Source of the DNA: an uncultured Fidelibacterota bacterium
Lineage (GTDB): Bacteria > Fidelibacterota > Marinisomatia > Marinisomatales > Marinisomataceae
Direction: 5' to 3'
Assembly (NCBI GenBank): GCA_902526795.1
Contig: CABZMF010000002.1
Span: 97,199-161,198, forward strand
DNA length: 64,000 nt
Shown: piece by piece, positions 51,334 through 60,563 of the stretch
Numbering within the stretch: position 1 is the first letter of the stretch
Layout: each line of letters begins with the position of its first letter
Program-made: the position numbers and the translations under genes
Notes under the pieces: model-generated
The model's input: only the letters and a program-made list of their open reading frames with translations
What the model was told of the DNA's origin: nothing
Databases searched by the model: none

Positions 51334-51966
51334 ATGGCAACGAAAATTAGACTGAAAAGAATTGGTCGAAGAAATAGACCTTTTTATAGAATTATCATTA
51401 TCGATTCGAGAAAAAGAAGAGATGGATCTGCAATTGAGCAGGTTGGCTGGTACAATCCCATCGAAAGTAATAAAGAAAAAAATTATAATCTAAAAGAAGA
51501 TAAAATACTTGAATGGTTAAAGCTTGGCGCTCAAGTCACTGATCCTGTTAATAAGTTAATGAAAAGATCAGGTTTAGCTTACAGATGGCATCTAATGAAA
51601 CAAGGTTTAGCTGAAAAAGAGATTGATAAAGCTATTGAAAAATGGAAAAAAGAAAGAGATAAGGTAATCCAGGATAGAATTAAAGCAAATAAAGCTAAAA
51701 TAGAAAATGCAAAAGCTGAAAAAGCTGCTGCTAAAGTTTCAGAAGAAACTCCACCTGAAGAAGAAAAAGCTGAGGAAGCTCCGGTAGAAGAAGAAAAAGC
51801 TGAAGAAACTCCAGCTAAGGAAGAAAAAGCTGATGAAGCTCCAGCTGAGGAAGAAAAAGCTGATGAATCTCCAGCTGAAGAAGAAAAAGCTGAAGAAGCT
51901 CCAGCTGAGGAAGCTCTAGCTAAAGATGAAAAAGCTGAAGAAGCTCCAGCTGAAGAAGAAAAATAA
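51334..51966 (+). CDS. rpsP: 30S ribosomal protein S16 with long Ala/Glu/Lys repeat C-terminal extension
   Basis: KIRLKRIGRRNRPFYRIIIIDSRKRRDGSAIEQVGWYNP then acidic repeats. Confidence 0.95.
   Translation: MATKIRLKRIGRRNRPFYRIIIIDSRKRRDGSAIEQVGWYNPIESNKEKNYNLKEDKILEWLKLGAQVTDPVNKLMKRSGLAYRWHLMKQGLAEKEIDKAIEKWKKERDKVIQDRIKANKAKIENAKAEKAAAKVSEETPPEEEKAEEAPVEEEKAEETPAKEEKADEAPAEEEKADESPAEEEKAEEAPAEEALAKDEKAEEAPAEEEK
51756..51963 (+). repeat. Approximately 30-bp tandem repeats in the rpsP 3' end
   Basis: Period-10 aa unit EEKA[ED]E[ATS]P[AV][EK], about six imperfect copies. Confidence 0.88.
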
Positions 51967-51992
51967 TTATTCATTAAAAGTTTTTGAAACAA

Positions 51993-52688
51993 ATGGAAGT
52001 TTTTATCATAACACCTTTTCCAAAAACAATAGATGTGTTAATCGAAAACAATATCATTAATCAAGGTAAGAAAAAAAATCTCTTAAATATTGAAGTTGTA
52101 AATCTTCGTGATTTTTCGGACAATAAATACAAAAAGATAGATGATGAACCTTATGGCGGCGGAAGTGGAATGGTTATGATGTGCAAACCTTTATTTAATG
52201 CGATTGAGTATTGTATTTCGAAATCAAAAAAAAAACCAAAAGTGATTTATCCTTCGCCAAAAGGAAAGTTTTTAAGTCAAAAAATGAGCAGTAATCTTAG
52301 TAAAGAGAAATCACTTATTTTTATTTGTGGTCATTACAAAGGTATTGACGAAAGAGTTATTGAAAAATACGTTGATTTAGAAGTGTCAATCGGAGATTTC
52401 ATAATTTCTAATGGAGAATTATCAACAATGATAATTTTAGATTCAATAGCAAGATTAGTACCTGGAGTTTTAAACGATTTAAATTCTGCAATGACTGATT
52501 CTTTTGTTGACGGTTTATTAGATGCTCCTTATTTTACTCGTCCTGATGAAATTGATGGATTAAAAGTTCCAAAAGTATTATTATCTGGCGATCATAAAGC
52601 AATTGCTAAATGGCGGAATGATAAAAAATTTGAAGTTACAAAAGACAGAAGGCCTGATCTTTTAAATGAAAAAAAAAGTTATGACTAA
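51993..52688 (+). CDS. trmD: tRNA (guanine(37)-N(1))-methyltransferase
   Basis: [62 protein letters not shown] at 51993 preferred. Confidence 0.96.
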   Translation: MEVFIITPFPKTIDVLIENNIINQGKKKNLLNIEVVNLRDFSDNKYKKIDDEPYGGGSGMVMMCKPLFNAIEYCISKSKKKPKVIYPSPKGKFLSQKMSSNLSKEKSLIFICGHYKGIDERVIEKYVDLEVSIGDFIISNGELSTMIILDSIARLVPGVLNDLNSAMTDSFVDGLLDAPYFTRPDEIDGLKVPKVLLSGDHKAIAKWRNDKKFEVTKDRRPDLLNEKKSYD

Positions 52689-53001
52689 TACATTGAGAGA
52701 AGATATACCAAATTTTAAAGCCGGAGACGTTCTATCTATTTTTGTCAACGTTAGAGAAGGTCAAAAAGAAAGACAACAGCTTTTTAAAGGGACTGTCATT
52801 TCTAGAAAAGGTTCTGGAATTGCTGAAACGATTACCGTAAGAAAAATTTCTAATGGTATTGGAGTTGAAAGGATTTTTCCAATTCATTCTCCATCAATTG
52901 CATCTATCAAAATTGATAGAGTAAATAAAGTAAGAAGAGCAAAATTATACTATCTACGTGGTTTATCTGGTAAAGCTGCTCGTCTTGCAGAAAAGAAGTA
53001 A
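52666..53001 (+). CDS. rplS: 50S ribosomal protein L19
   Basis: [55 protein letters not shown]; start may be 52681. Confidence 0.96.
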   Translation: MKKKVMTNTLREDIPNFKAGDVLSIFVNVREGQKERQQLFKGTVISRKGSGIAETITVRKISNGIGVERIFPIHSPSIASIKIDRVNKVRRAKLYYLRGLSGKAARLAEKK

Positions 53002-53004
53002 AGC

Positions 53005-54144
53005 TTGCCTGCAAGATACATTCTATTTGTTCTAAGTTTATCACACATGTCAAACCACATCATTATGATGTTAATACCTAGCATTTACATTAATTTAATT
53101 GAATATTTTTCCCTAATTGCTTCAGAAGTAGGTCTAATATTTGGTGTTGTAAGTTTTTGTTTTGGTGTTGGTTCATTGCCAATGTCTTTTTTATATAATA
53201 AATATGGACCAAAAAAATTAATTGTATTTTCTCAACTTGGAATTTTTATTTCTGCTTTATTGGTTAGTATTTCAAATAATGTTTTAATGTTCTCATTTAG
53301 CAGTATAATATTAGGTCTTTTTGCAAGTATTCATCATCCGGTTTCTTTGACTCTAATTTCAGAAACTTTTGATAAAGATATTGCAAAAGCAAATGCCTTT
53401 CATGGAGTTTTCGGTTCAATTGGAGTTTCACTTGGACCTCTAATATCTTTTTTTGCTTTACAACATTTCAGTTGGCATTATGCATTTATTTTCACAGCAA
53501 TTCTTAATATTTTTTTGCTGCCTCTTTCTTTAAAATTTATTCCAAATACAGAAAAAATGGATATTATTAGCTCGAATGATTTTTATGACAAAAGGCAAAA
53601 CTCAATCTTAACAATATTTTTTATTATTTCGTTTGTAGTTGGCTTATCATTTACGATTTTTAATACATTTATACCTTCTGTGTTCAATATAGATTTTGGT
53701 TCAAATTCTAATTCAATTGTTTCAGCAATAATGTTAACAGGATTTTTAGGACAAATTTTATCAGGATATCTTGGTGACAAATTTGATAGGATTAAATTAC
53801 TTTCTATAGTTTTTCTTTTACTTATACCTCTTTATATATCAATAATTTTTGTTGGAAAAACATTAATTATATTTGTTTCAGTTCTCTTAGCAATTATAAT
53901 GTATTCAATTCAGCCTTTAATTAATTCAATAATAAAAGATATAACTCCCCTTAAAATAAGATCCGTAGTATTTGGTTTAAATTTTTTCTTAATGTTCGGA
54001 CTATCTGGACTTGCAGCATACCTTGGAGGTCTTATAGCAGATAATTATAGTTTTAAATTAATTTTCCCTATATTTTCACTACTGTTTCCGATAGGAATAT
54101 TTTTATTATATTTATTGAAGATGAAAAAAAGGGTTAATGCTTAA
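53005..54144 (+). CDS. MFS transporter (TTG start)
   Basis: 379-aa polytopic protein, about 12 TM, GLFASIHHPVSLTLISE, GFLGQILSGYLGDKFDR. Confidence 0.85.
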   Translation: MPARYILFVLSLSHMSNHIIMMLIPSIYINLIEYFSLIASEVGLIFGVVSFCFGVGSLPMSFLYNKYGPKKLIVFSQLGIFISALLVSISNNVLMFSFSSIILGLFASIHHPVSLTLISETFDKDIAKANAFHGVFGSIGVSLGPLISFFALQHFSWHYAFIFTAILNIFLLPLSLKFIPNTEKMDIISSNDFYDKRQNSILTIFFIISFVVGLSFTIFNTFIPSVFNIDFGSNSNSIVSAIMLTGFLGQILSGYLGDKFDRIKLLSIVFLLLIPLYISIIFVGKTLIIFVSVLLAIIMYSIQPLINSIIKDITPLKIRSVVFGLNFFLMFGLSGLAAYLGGLIADNYSFKLIFPIFSLLFPIGIFLLYLLKMKKRVNA

Positions 54145-54944
54145 TGCTAGTCAGTATGACAGGTTTCGGTTCTGCAAGTTTTGAAGATTCAAATTTATCA
54201 ATAAATATTGAACTAAAATCATTCAATTCAAGATATTTTGAACTAAATACTAGATCTTTTGATTTTTCAGGACCATTAGAATACAAGATTAGATCGTACC
54301 TCAAAAAACAACTTTTTAGAGGGTCAATTTCATTAATTGTTAAAGTTGACTCAAAAGATTCATTTAAATATAATAGTCATAAAACATCAAGCGTATTAAA
54401 GGCATATAAAGAGATTGAAAAAAAGTTTGGCGTCAAACTAAACTATAGCCAACTTCTTAAAAACAATGATATTTTAACACATAATTCGCACAGTTCATCT
54501 ATTCAAAGAAAAATATTTTCAACATTAAAATTGGCTACAAAAGAATTGGTGAAAATGAGAAAAAAAGAAGGAATGCAAATTGAGAAGGAATTTTTTAAAT
54601 ATTTAAATATTGCTCATAAAGATTTAAAAAAAATAAAAAATATACAAGATAAAGTATTTACCAAAAAAGTTAATTTAAAATCAAATATTGAAACATTTGA
54701 GGAATTAGGAAAAATTGAAATTTCAGAAGAAGTTGACAGAATAAATAGTCATTTAGAACAAATATCTCAATCAATAAAATCTCCACAACTTTCCGGAAAA
54801 AAAATTAATTTTATCCTTCAAGAAATCAATAGAGAGTCTAATACAATAATGTCAAAATTTTTGGACAAGAGAATATCAAAAAGTGCTATTAGCCTTAAAA
54901 TACAAGCTGAAAAATTAAGAGAGCAAATCGGGAACATTTTATGA
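54144..54944 (+). CDS. YicC-family endoribonuclease
   Basis: MLVSMTGFGSASFEDSNLSINIELKSFNSRYFEL; EEVDRINSHLEQ; GKKINFILQEINRESNTIMSK. Confidence 0.9.
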   Translation: MLVSMTGFGSASFEDSNLSINIELKSFNSRYFELNTRSFDFSGPLEYKIRSYLKKQLFRGSISLIVKVDSKDSFKYNSHKTSSVLKAYKEIEKKFGVKLNYSQLLKNNDILTHNSHSSSIQRKIFSTLKLATKELVKMRKKEGMQIEKEFFKYLNIAHKDLKKIKNIQDKVFTKKVNLKSNIETFEELGKIEISEEVDRINSHLEQISQSIKSPQLSGKKINFILQEINRESNTIMSKFLDKRISKSAISLKIQAEKLREQIGNIL

Positions 54945-55501
54945 AAAATTTTTTTATAATTTCAGGATCTTCTGGATCAGGTAAAACAACATTGTTGGAA
55001 TTATTATCAAGGGATCTAAATATTGAAATATCAGTTTCGTATACAACTAGAAAAAAAAGACAATATGAGATAGATGGAGTCCATTACAATTTTATTAGCA
55101 AAGAAAAATTTGAAAACATGATTAATGAAAATTCATTTCTCGAGCATGAGAATGTTCATGGAGATTTATATGGGACTGCATTAAGCAGTTTAACAGAATA
55201 TATTAATGACAGTAAGCTTTTATTTTTTGAATTAGATGTTAATGGAGCCGTAAGTTTAATGAATTACTATCCTGATAATGTAATTTCAATCTTTTTATCT
55301 CCTCCAAATCTAAATGAATTAAGAAAAAGATTAGTTTTAAGGTCCACAGAGACTGATAAAGAAATAAACAAAAGGCTTAGTAGGTTTGAAGAAGAAGACA
55401 AATTAAAAAAAGAATTTGACTATATACTTATTAATGATAACTTCGAAACCACGTTTGAAAAAATAAAAAAAATAGTAAATAGACATAAAAAAGAGGATTA
55501 A
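54941..55501 (+). CDS. gmk: Guanylate kinase
   Basis: FIISGSSGSGKTTLLELL, VSYTTRKKRQYEIDGVHYNFI. Confidence 0.93.
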   Translation: MKNFFIISGSSGSGKTTLLELLSRDLNIEISVSYTTRKKRQYEIDGVHYNFISKEKFENMINENSFLEHENVHGDLYGTALSSLTEYINDSKLLFFELDVNGAVSLMNYYPDNVISIFLSPPNLNELRKRLVLRSTETDKEINKRLSRFEEEDKLKKEFDYILINDNFETTFEKIKKIVNRHKKED

Positions 55502-55502
55502 A

Positions 55503-55787
55503 ATGGCGGTTGAACCAATATCATTTAGTAAATTATTAAAAAAAACAGACGATATTTATGAAGCTGTAGTTGTTTCATCAAAAAGGGCAAAACAGATGCT
55601 TCAAGATAGAATTGTTAAGCAAATGATAGATGAAAACGAAGAGACAGAGGATGGAATTTTAGCTGAGCCTGTTTCAAGAGAAACTATAGATTTTGATAAA
55701 GAAGATAAAGTAACCTCTTTAGCTCTTGACGAATTTCTTGAGGGTGATGTTGACTGGGATAAAACTGAAGAGTCAATTGAACGCTAG
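55503..55787 (+). CDS. rpoZ: RNA polymerase omega subunit-like protein
   Basis: 94 aa; downstream of gmk; DDIYEAVVVSSKRAKQMLQDR. Confidence 0.7.
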   Translation: MAVEPISFSKLLKKTDDIYEAVVVSSKRAKQMLQDRIVKQMIDENEETEDGILAEPVSRETIDFDKEDKVTSLALDEFLEGDVDWDKTEESIER

Positions 55788-56544
55788 TTTCCTTAAAAAA
55801 AAATTTATTAAACAAAATAAGCAACTTTTCGGAAACGAAATATACTTGCGTAAATTATCAAATTCTACATCAAAAAAAGTAAAGATACATGATTCATGGT
55901 ATTTGAGCTTAAAAAATGAGTTTGACAAGGAATATTGGAAAAATCTTTCAAATCAAATCCGTACTCTCTATTCAAAAAAAATTATTTACCCTAAAGCTTC
56001 TATGATGTTCAACGCTTTAAATTCTACGCCTTTAAATAGAATTAAAGTGGTAATTTTAGGTCAAGATCCATATCATGGATATGGGCAAGCAAATGGTTTA
56101 TCATTTAGCGTTAATGATGGAATTCCTTTTCCTCCATCTTTAGTGAACATTTTCAAAGAACTTGAATCTGATTTAAAAATTCCTTTTCCAAAATCTGGTA
56201 ATTTACAACCTTGGGCAAATCAGGGTGTGTTATTACTTAATACAGTTTTAACAGTTGAAAAAGATAATGCAAATTCTCACCGAGGTCTTGGATGGGAAAT
56301 CCTTACAAATAAAATTATTGAAGTCGTCTCATCAAGTGCGCAAAATGTAGTTTTTATACTTTGGGGAAATCAAGCTCAAAATTTTGAAGACGTAATAGAT
56401 TCCTCAAAACATTTGATAATTTCTTCAGCTCATCCATCCCCTTTATCAGCACATAGAGGATTTTTTGGATCAAAACCTTTTTCTCAAACTAATAAATTTT
56501 TAAAGGAAAAAAGCATACAAACTATTGACTGGCAACTAAAATAA
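55777..56544 (+). CDS. ung: Uracil-DNA glycosylase
   Basis: VVILGQDPYHGYGQANGLSFSV, LLLNTVLTVEKDNANSH, ISSAHPSPLSAHRGFFGSKPFSQTN; start uncertain (TTG 55777 or upstream). Confidence 0.93.
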   Translation: MNASFLKKKFIKQNKQLFGNEIYLRKLSNSTSKKVKIHDSWYLSLKNEFDKEYWKNLSNQIRTLYSKKIIYPKASMMFNALNSTPLNRIKVVILGQDPYHGYGQANGLSFSVNDGIPFPPSLVNIFKELESDLKIPFPKSGNLQPWANQGVLLLNTVLTVEKDNANSHRGLGWEILTNKIIEVVSSSAQNVVFILWGNQAQNFEDVIDSSKHLIISSAHPSPLSAHRGFFGSKPFSQTNKFLKEKSIQTIDWQLK

Positions 56545-56630
56545 AAATTTTTAGTATTTAAGGATTATCTTGTCATGTAATTAAAAGATTACTAATCTAT
56601 TAAAATAAATATTTTTAATTGTTGAAAAAG

Positions 56631-56639
56631 TGTGGATAA
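56631..56639 (-). promoter_or_regulatory. Perfect DnaA box upstream of dnaB
   Basis: TGTGGATAA (reverse complement TTATCCACA), 6 bp before the dnaB ATG. Confidence 0.55.
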
Positions 56640-56645
56640 ATAAAA

Positions 56646-57989
56646 ATGGCTGAAAATAAAAAAATCGAGAGTTTAAACCTTCAACCTCAAGCTATAGAAG
56701 CTGAGGAAGCAGTTCTTGGTTCAATGATGATTGATGAAGATGCGGCCAATAAAGCAATAAGTATATTAGATTCTAGTCACTATTTCTATAAAGATTCCCA
56801 TAGGAAAATCTTCGAAGCAATGATTTCTTTAATGAACAATAATGATCCCATAGATACTGTTTCTGTATCTGATGAGCTTAAGAAAGGAAAAAATTTGAAA
56901 TCAATTGGTGGAATCTATTACTTAACTGGCTTAGTGGAAAAAGTCCCAACATCAGCGAGAGTTGAAACTTACGCAGAGATTGTAAAAGAAAAAGGAATGT
57001 TAAGAGATCTAATTACCACTTCTCATGAAATATCAAAAAAAGCTCTTGATGCAGGAGATTCAGTTGGATCAATTCTTGATGAGGCAGAACAATCAATTTT
57101 TAACTTAAGTGAAAACAAAACATCTAAAATTTATGAACATATAGATCCAATTTTAAATAGCACAGTAAAAAGAATTGAAGAAATTGCTGCTAATCCTGGC
57201 TCAACAATTGGAGTTCCTTCAGGACTAATTGATTTAGATAAATTAACCGCAGGTTTTCAAAAAGGTGACTTGATAGTTATAGCTGGAAGACCTTCAATGG
57301 GTAAAACAGCACTAGCTCTAACAATTGCAAGAAATGCTGCAATTGAAAATGATTCAGCAACGGCAATTTTTAGCCTTGAAATGTCAAGTGATCAGCTTGG
57401 TCAAAGATTATTAACCTCAGAAGCAAAGGTAGATAATTCTCTTGTTCGTAGAGGTAGCACAAATATAAAATGGAAAAATATAAATATTGCTGCGGGAAAA
57501 CTATCTCAGGCTCCCCTTTACATTGATGATACTCCAGCTTTATCAATTTTAGATTTAAAAGCTCGAGCAAGAAGGTTAAAAAGAGAAAAAGATATTGAAT
57601 TAATTGTTGTTGATTATTTGCAATTAATGCAAGGTCCAAAAAATGCTGAAAATAGACAAAATGAGATATCACAAATTACGCAATCTTTAAAAGCCCTTGC
57701 AAAAGAGCTAAATATACCGGTTATTGCTTTATCTCAGCTTTCTAGAGCAGTGGAGCAAAGAACTAAAAAAGAACCTATTCTCTCAGATTTAAGAGAAAGT
57801 GGTGCTATTGAGCAGGATGCAGATGTAGTAATATTTTTATTTAGACCTGCTGTTTATGATAAAGATGATCAAGAATTAAAGGGTATAGCATACCTAATTG
57901 TCGCAAAGCAAAGAAATGGTCCAACAGGAAGAGTTAAGGCTAGTTTTATTGATACTTACGCAAGATTTGATAATCATACTGAATTTTAG
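56646..57989 (+). CDS. dnaB: Replicative DNA helicase
   Basis: PQAIEAEEAVLGSMMID, VIAGRPSMGKTALALTIA, LIVVDYLQLMQG, DLRESGAIEQDADVV. Confidence 0.97.
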   Translation: MAENKKIESLNLQPQAIEAEEAVLGSMMIDEDAANKAISILDSSHYFYKDSHRKIFEAMISLMNNNDPIDTVSVSDELKKGKNLKSIGGIYYLTGLVEKVPTSARVETYAEIVKEKGMLRDLITTSHEISKKALDAGDSVGSILDEAEQSIFNLSENKTSKIYEHIDPILNSTVKRIEEIAANPGSTIGVPSGLIDLDKLTAGFQKGDLIVIAGRPSMGKTALALTIARNAAIENDSATAIFSLEMSSDQLGQRLLTSEAKVDNSLVRRGSTNIKWKNINIAAGKLSQAPLYIDDTPALSILDLKARARRLKREKDIELIVVDYLQLMQGPKNAENRQNEISQITQSLKALAKELNIPVIALSQLSRAVEQRTKKEPILSDLRESGAIEQDADVVIFLFRPAVYDKDDQELKGIAYLIVAKQRNGPTGRVKASFIDTYARFDNHTEF

Positions 57990-57991
57990 AT

Positions 57992-60154
57992 ATGAGCAAC
58001 AATGTCATTAAAAATAGTGATGAAGTAATTACTAAAAAAAGTAAAGCACTTCTAAAAAGAATCTCAACAAAAAAAAACAGAAATCAAGTTGAAAACGCGC
58101 TTGAATTTTCAATCAAGATGCATCACGGACAAAAACGAAAGTCTGGATTACCTTTTGTAAGCCACAGTATAGATGTTGCAAATATTTTGATTGATTGGAA
58201 TATGGATTATACTACTGTTATTAGCGCATTATTACATGATGTAGTTGAAGATACTGAAGTTAAGTTATCTGATATTGAAAACGAGTTTGGTTCAGATGTA
58301 GCTTTACTTGTAGATGGAGTAACAAAAGTCGAAAATATTGCATTTCGTTCAAAAGAGCATAAACAAGCAGAAAATTTTACTAAACTCTTCCTATCTCTGG
58401 CAAAAGATCTCAGAGTTATCATTATAAAATTTGCTGACAGATTAAATAATATGGAAACAATACAATTTCTATCACCAGAAAAAAGGAAAGAAATTGCCAT
58501 GGAAACAAAAGAAATCTTTGTACCTCTAGCCCATAGACTTGGAATGGCAAAACTTAAGTGGGAATTAGAGGATTTATCGCTTAAATGTTTAGATATTAGA
58601 GCTTTCAATAGCATAAAAAAGAAAATTGAAAGTTCTTCAAGATCAAATGAGGATATTTTGACGAATGCAATAAAACCTATTAAATCAGAATTAAATTCCT
58701 ATAAAATTAAATCAAATATTTTTGGTAGATATAAATCAATATCATCAATTCACAGAAAAATTAATAGTAGAGGAAAAAAATTTGAAGAGATTTATGATTT
58801 ATATGCTATAAGAATCATTGTTGATAAAATTGAAGAATGTTATCTTGCATTGGGAGTAATTCATAGCATATACCCTCCATTACAAGATAGGTTTAAAGAT
58901 TTTGTAGCAACACCAAAATCTAATGGATATCAGTCTATTCACACAACTGTTTTAACCAAAGATAACCGTTTAACAGAGTTTCAAATTAGGACTAAGGAAA
59001 TGGATCAAACTGCTGAAGTTGGTGTTGCTGCGCACTGGCTTTATAAGGGAAATGACAAACTAAGAGAATTGGATTCTCAAGTACAATGGTTAAGGGATTT
59101 GTTATCAATGTTAAATAGCGATAATTCTGAACCTGAAGAATTAATGGATCTACTTAAAATTGACATGTTTGAGGATGAAATTTTTGTTTTTACACCACAG
59201 GGTGATCTAATCAAACTTCCAATAAATTCAACTCCGCTTGATTTTGCTTTTGCAATTCATGGTGGATTAGGATTCACAACAGTTAGGTCAAAAGTAAATA
59301 AAAAACTAGTTCCTTTAAGTTATAGTCTCAAAAGTGGAGATATTGTTGAAATTGAAACAAATAAAAATCAAACTCCAAATAGCGGATGGTTAAAGTTTGT
59401 TAAAACTTCAAGAGCAAAGCACGAAATTTCAAAATATTTAAGAAAAATTGAACTTGAAGAGAGTATTAAAATTGGTAACGAAATTCTAGAAAAGTCTCTA
59501 AGAAAGCTTAAGATATTAGATAGAATGCCAGATTTCAAAAAAAAATACTCAAAAGCTGGATTTAAAACACTAAATAACATGCTTTCTGATATTGGTAAAG
59601 GTGCAGTAATTGTTAAAGATTTAATTCCAAAAATATTTTCTGATTTAAACAATAATTTGAATAAAGAGATTGAAGAAGTAGAATTTATAAATCGAGCTAG
59701 ATCTGATGTGGAAGGTATTAATCTTGATGGTGTAAAAAATTTAGTCGTTGATTATGGTAAATGCTGTAATCCAATACCTGGAGATGAAGTAATAGGTTAC
59801 ATATCTAGAGGAAGAGGTTTAATTGTTCACGAGCAATCATGTTCAAATTTATCATCACTTTCTTCTAAAAAAGATAGGTTAGTTTCAGTTAATTGGAATG
59901 CTAAGGATGATTTAGCTTTTCGCTCTAAAATTCATATCACATGTATTGATACAGCAGGTATGTTGAATGAGATTGCTAATATAATTTCTAGAAATAACGT
60001 AAACATGTTAGATGTTTCCACCGATGTTAAAGAGGGAGGAATTGCAAATATTTGGATAATCTGTAAGGTTCAAAGTAGAAAGAAATTAGATGCTGTTATT
60101 GACGACATTCAAAAAATAAAAAATGTTGATTCTGTTGAGCGTGTACATGACTAA
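57992..60154 (+). CDS. RelA/SpoT-type (p)ppGpp synthetase/hydrolase
   Basis: HD-domain (HDVVEDTEV), synthetase YDLYAIRIIV, TGS VFTPQGDLIKLP, C-terminal ACT. Confidence 0.95.
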   Translation: MSNNVIKNSDEVITKKSKALLKRISTKKNRNQVENALEFSIKMHHGQKRKSGLPFVSHSIDVANILIDWNMDYTTVISALLHDVVEDTEVKLSDIENEFGSDVALLVDGVTKVENIAFRSKEHKQAENFTKLFLSLAKDLRVIIIKFADRLNNMETIQFLSPEKRKEIAMETKEIFVPLAHRLGMAKLKWELEDLSLKCLDIRAFNSIKKKIESSSRSNEDILTNAIKPIKSELNSYKIKSNIFGRYKSISSIHRKINSRGKKFEEIYDLYAIRIIVDKIEECYLALGVIHSIYPPLQDRFKDFVATPKSNGYQSIHTTVLTKDNRLTEFQIRTKEMDQTAEVGVAAHWLYKGNDKLRELDSQVQWLRDLLSMLNSDNSEPEELMDLLKIDMFEDEIFVFTPQGDLIKLPINSTPLDFAFAIHGGLGFTTVRSKVNKKLVPLSYSLKSGDIVEIETNKNQTPNSGWLKFVKTSRAKHEISKYLRKIELEESIKIGNEILEKSLRKLKILDRMPDFKKKYSKAGFKTLNNMLSDIGKGAVIVKDLIPKIFSDLNNNLNKEIEEVEFINRARSDVEGINLDGVKNLVVDYGKCCNPIPGDEVIGYISRGRGLIVHEQSCSNLSSLSSKKDRLVSVNWNAKDDLAFRSKIHITCIDTAGMLNEIANIISRNNVNMLDVSTDVKEGGIANIWIICKVQSRKKLDAVIDDIQKIKNVDSVERVHD

Positions 60155-60563
60155 AAAATTAATTGGCATTGATTTTGGTCTTGCAAAAATTGGCTTATCA
60201 ATATCTGATCCATCAAAAATTATTTCAATTCCTTTAAAAGTAATTAGTTATAAGAATGAAAATGAACTTTTTACTAAACTTAAGGCCATTGCTCTTGAAA
60301 ATAATGTAGATACTTTTATCATTGGTTATCCATTAAATATGAACAACGACAAGAATAAAATGACAAAGTTAGTTGAAAATTTCAGCGATAAATTAAAGAA
60401 TATGAAATTTAAAGTTTTTTTTCAGGATGAGCGACTATCAAGCGAATCAGCTAAAAAGATAATGCAAGAACAAAATATTAAAATAGGAGAAAATAAAGAA
60501 CAGATTGATTTAATTGCTTCAACCATTATACTTCAATCATTTTTAGATAAAGGATTAGTTTAA
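60147..60563 (+). CDS. ruvX: Putative pre-16S rRNA nuclease / Holliday junction resolvase-like
   Basis: LIGIDFGLAKIGLSISDP, FIIGYPLNMN, FFQDERLSSESA; ATG at 60147 preferred. Confidence 0.92.
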   Translation: MTKKLIGIDFGLAKIGLSISDPSKIISIPLKVISYKNENELFTKLKAIALENNVDTFIIGYPLNMNNDKNKMTKLVENFSDKLKNMKFKVFFQDERLSSESAKKIMQEQNIKIGENKEQIDLIASTIILQSFLDKGLV

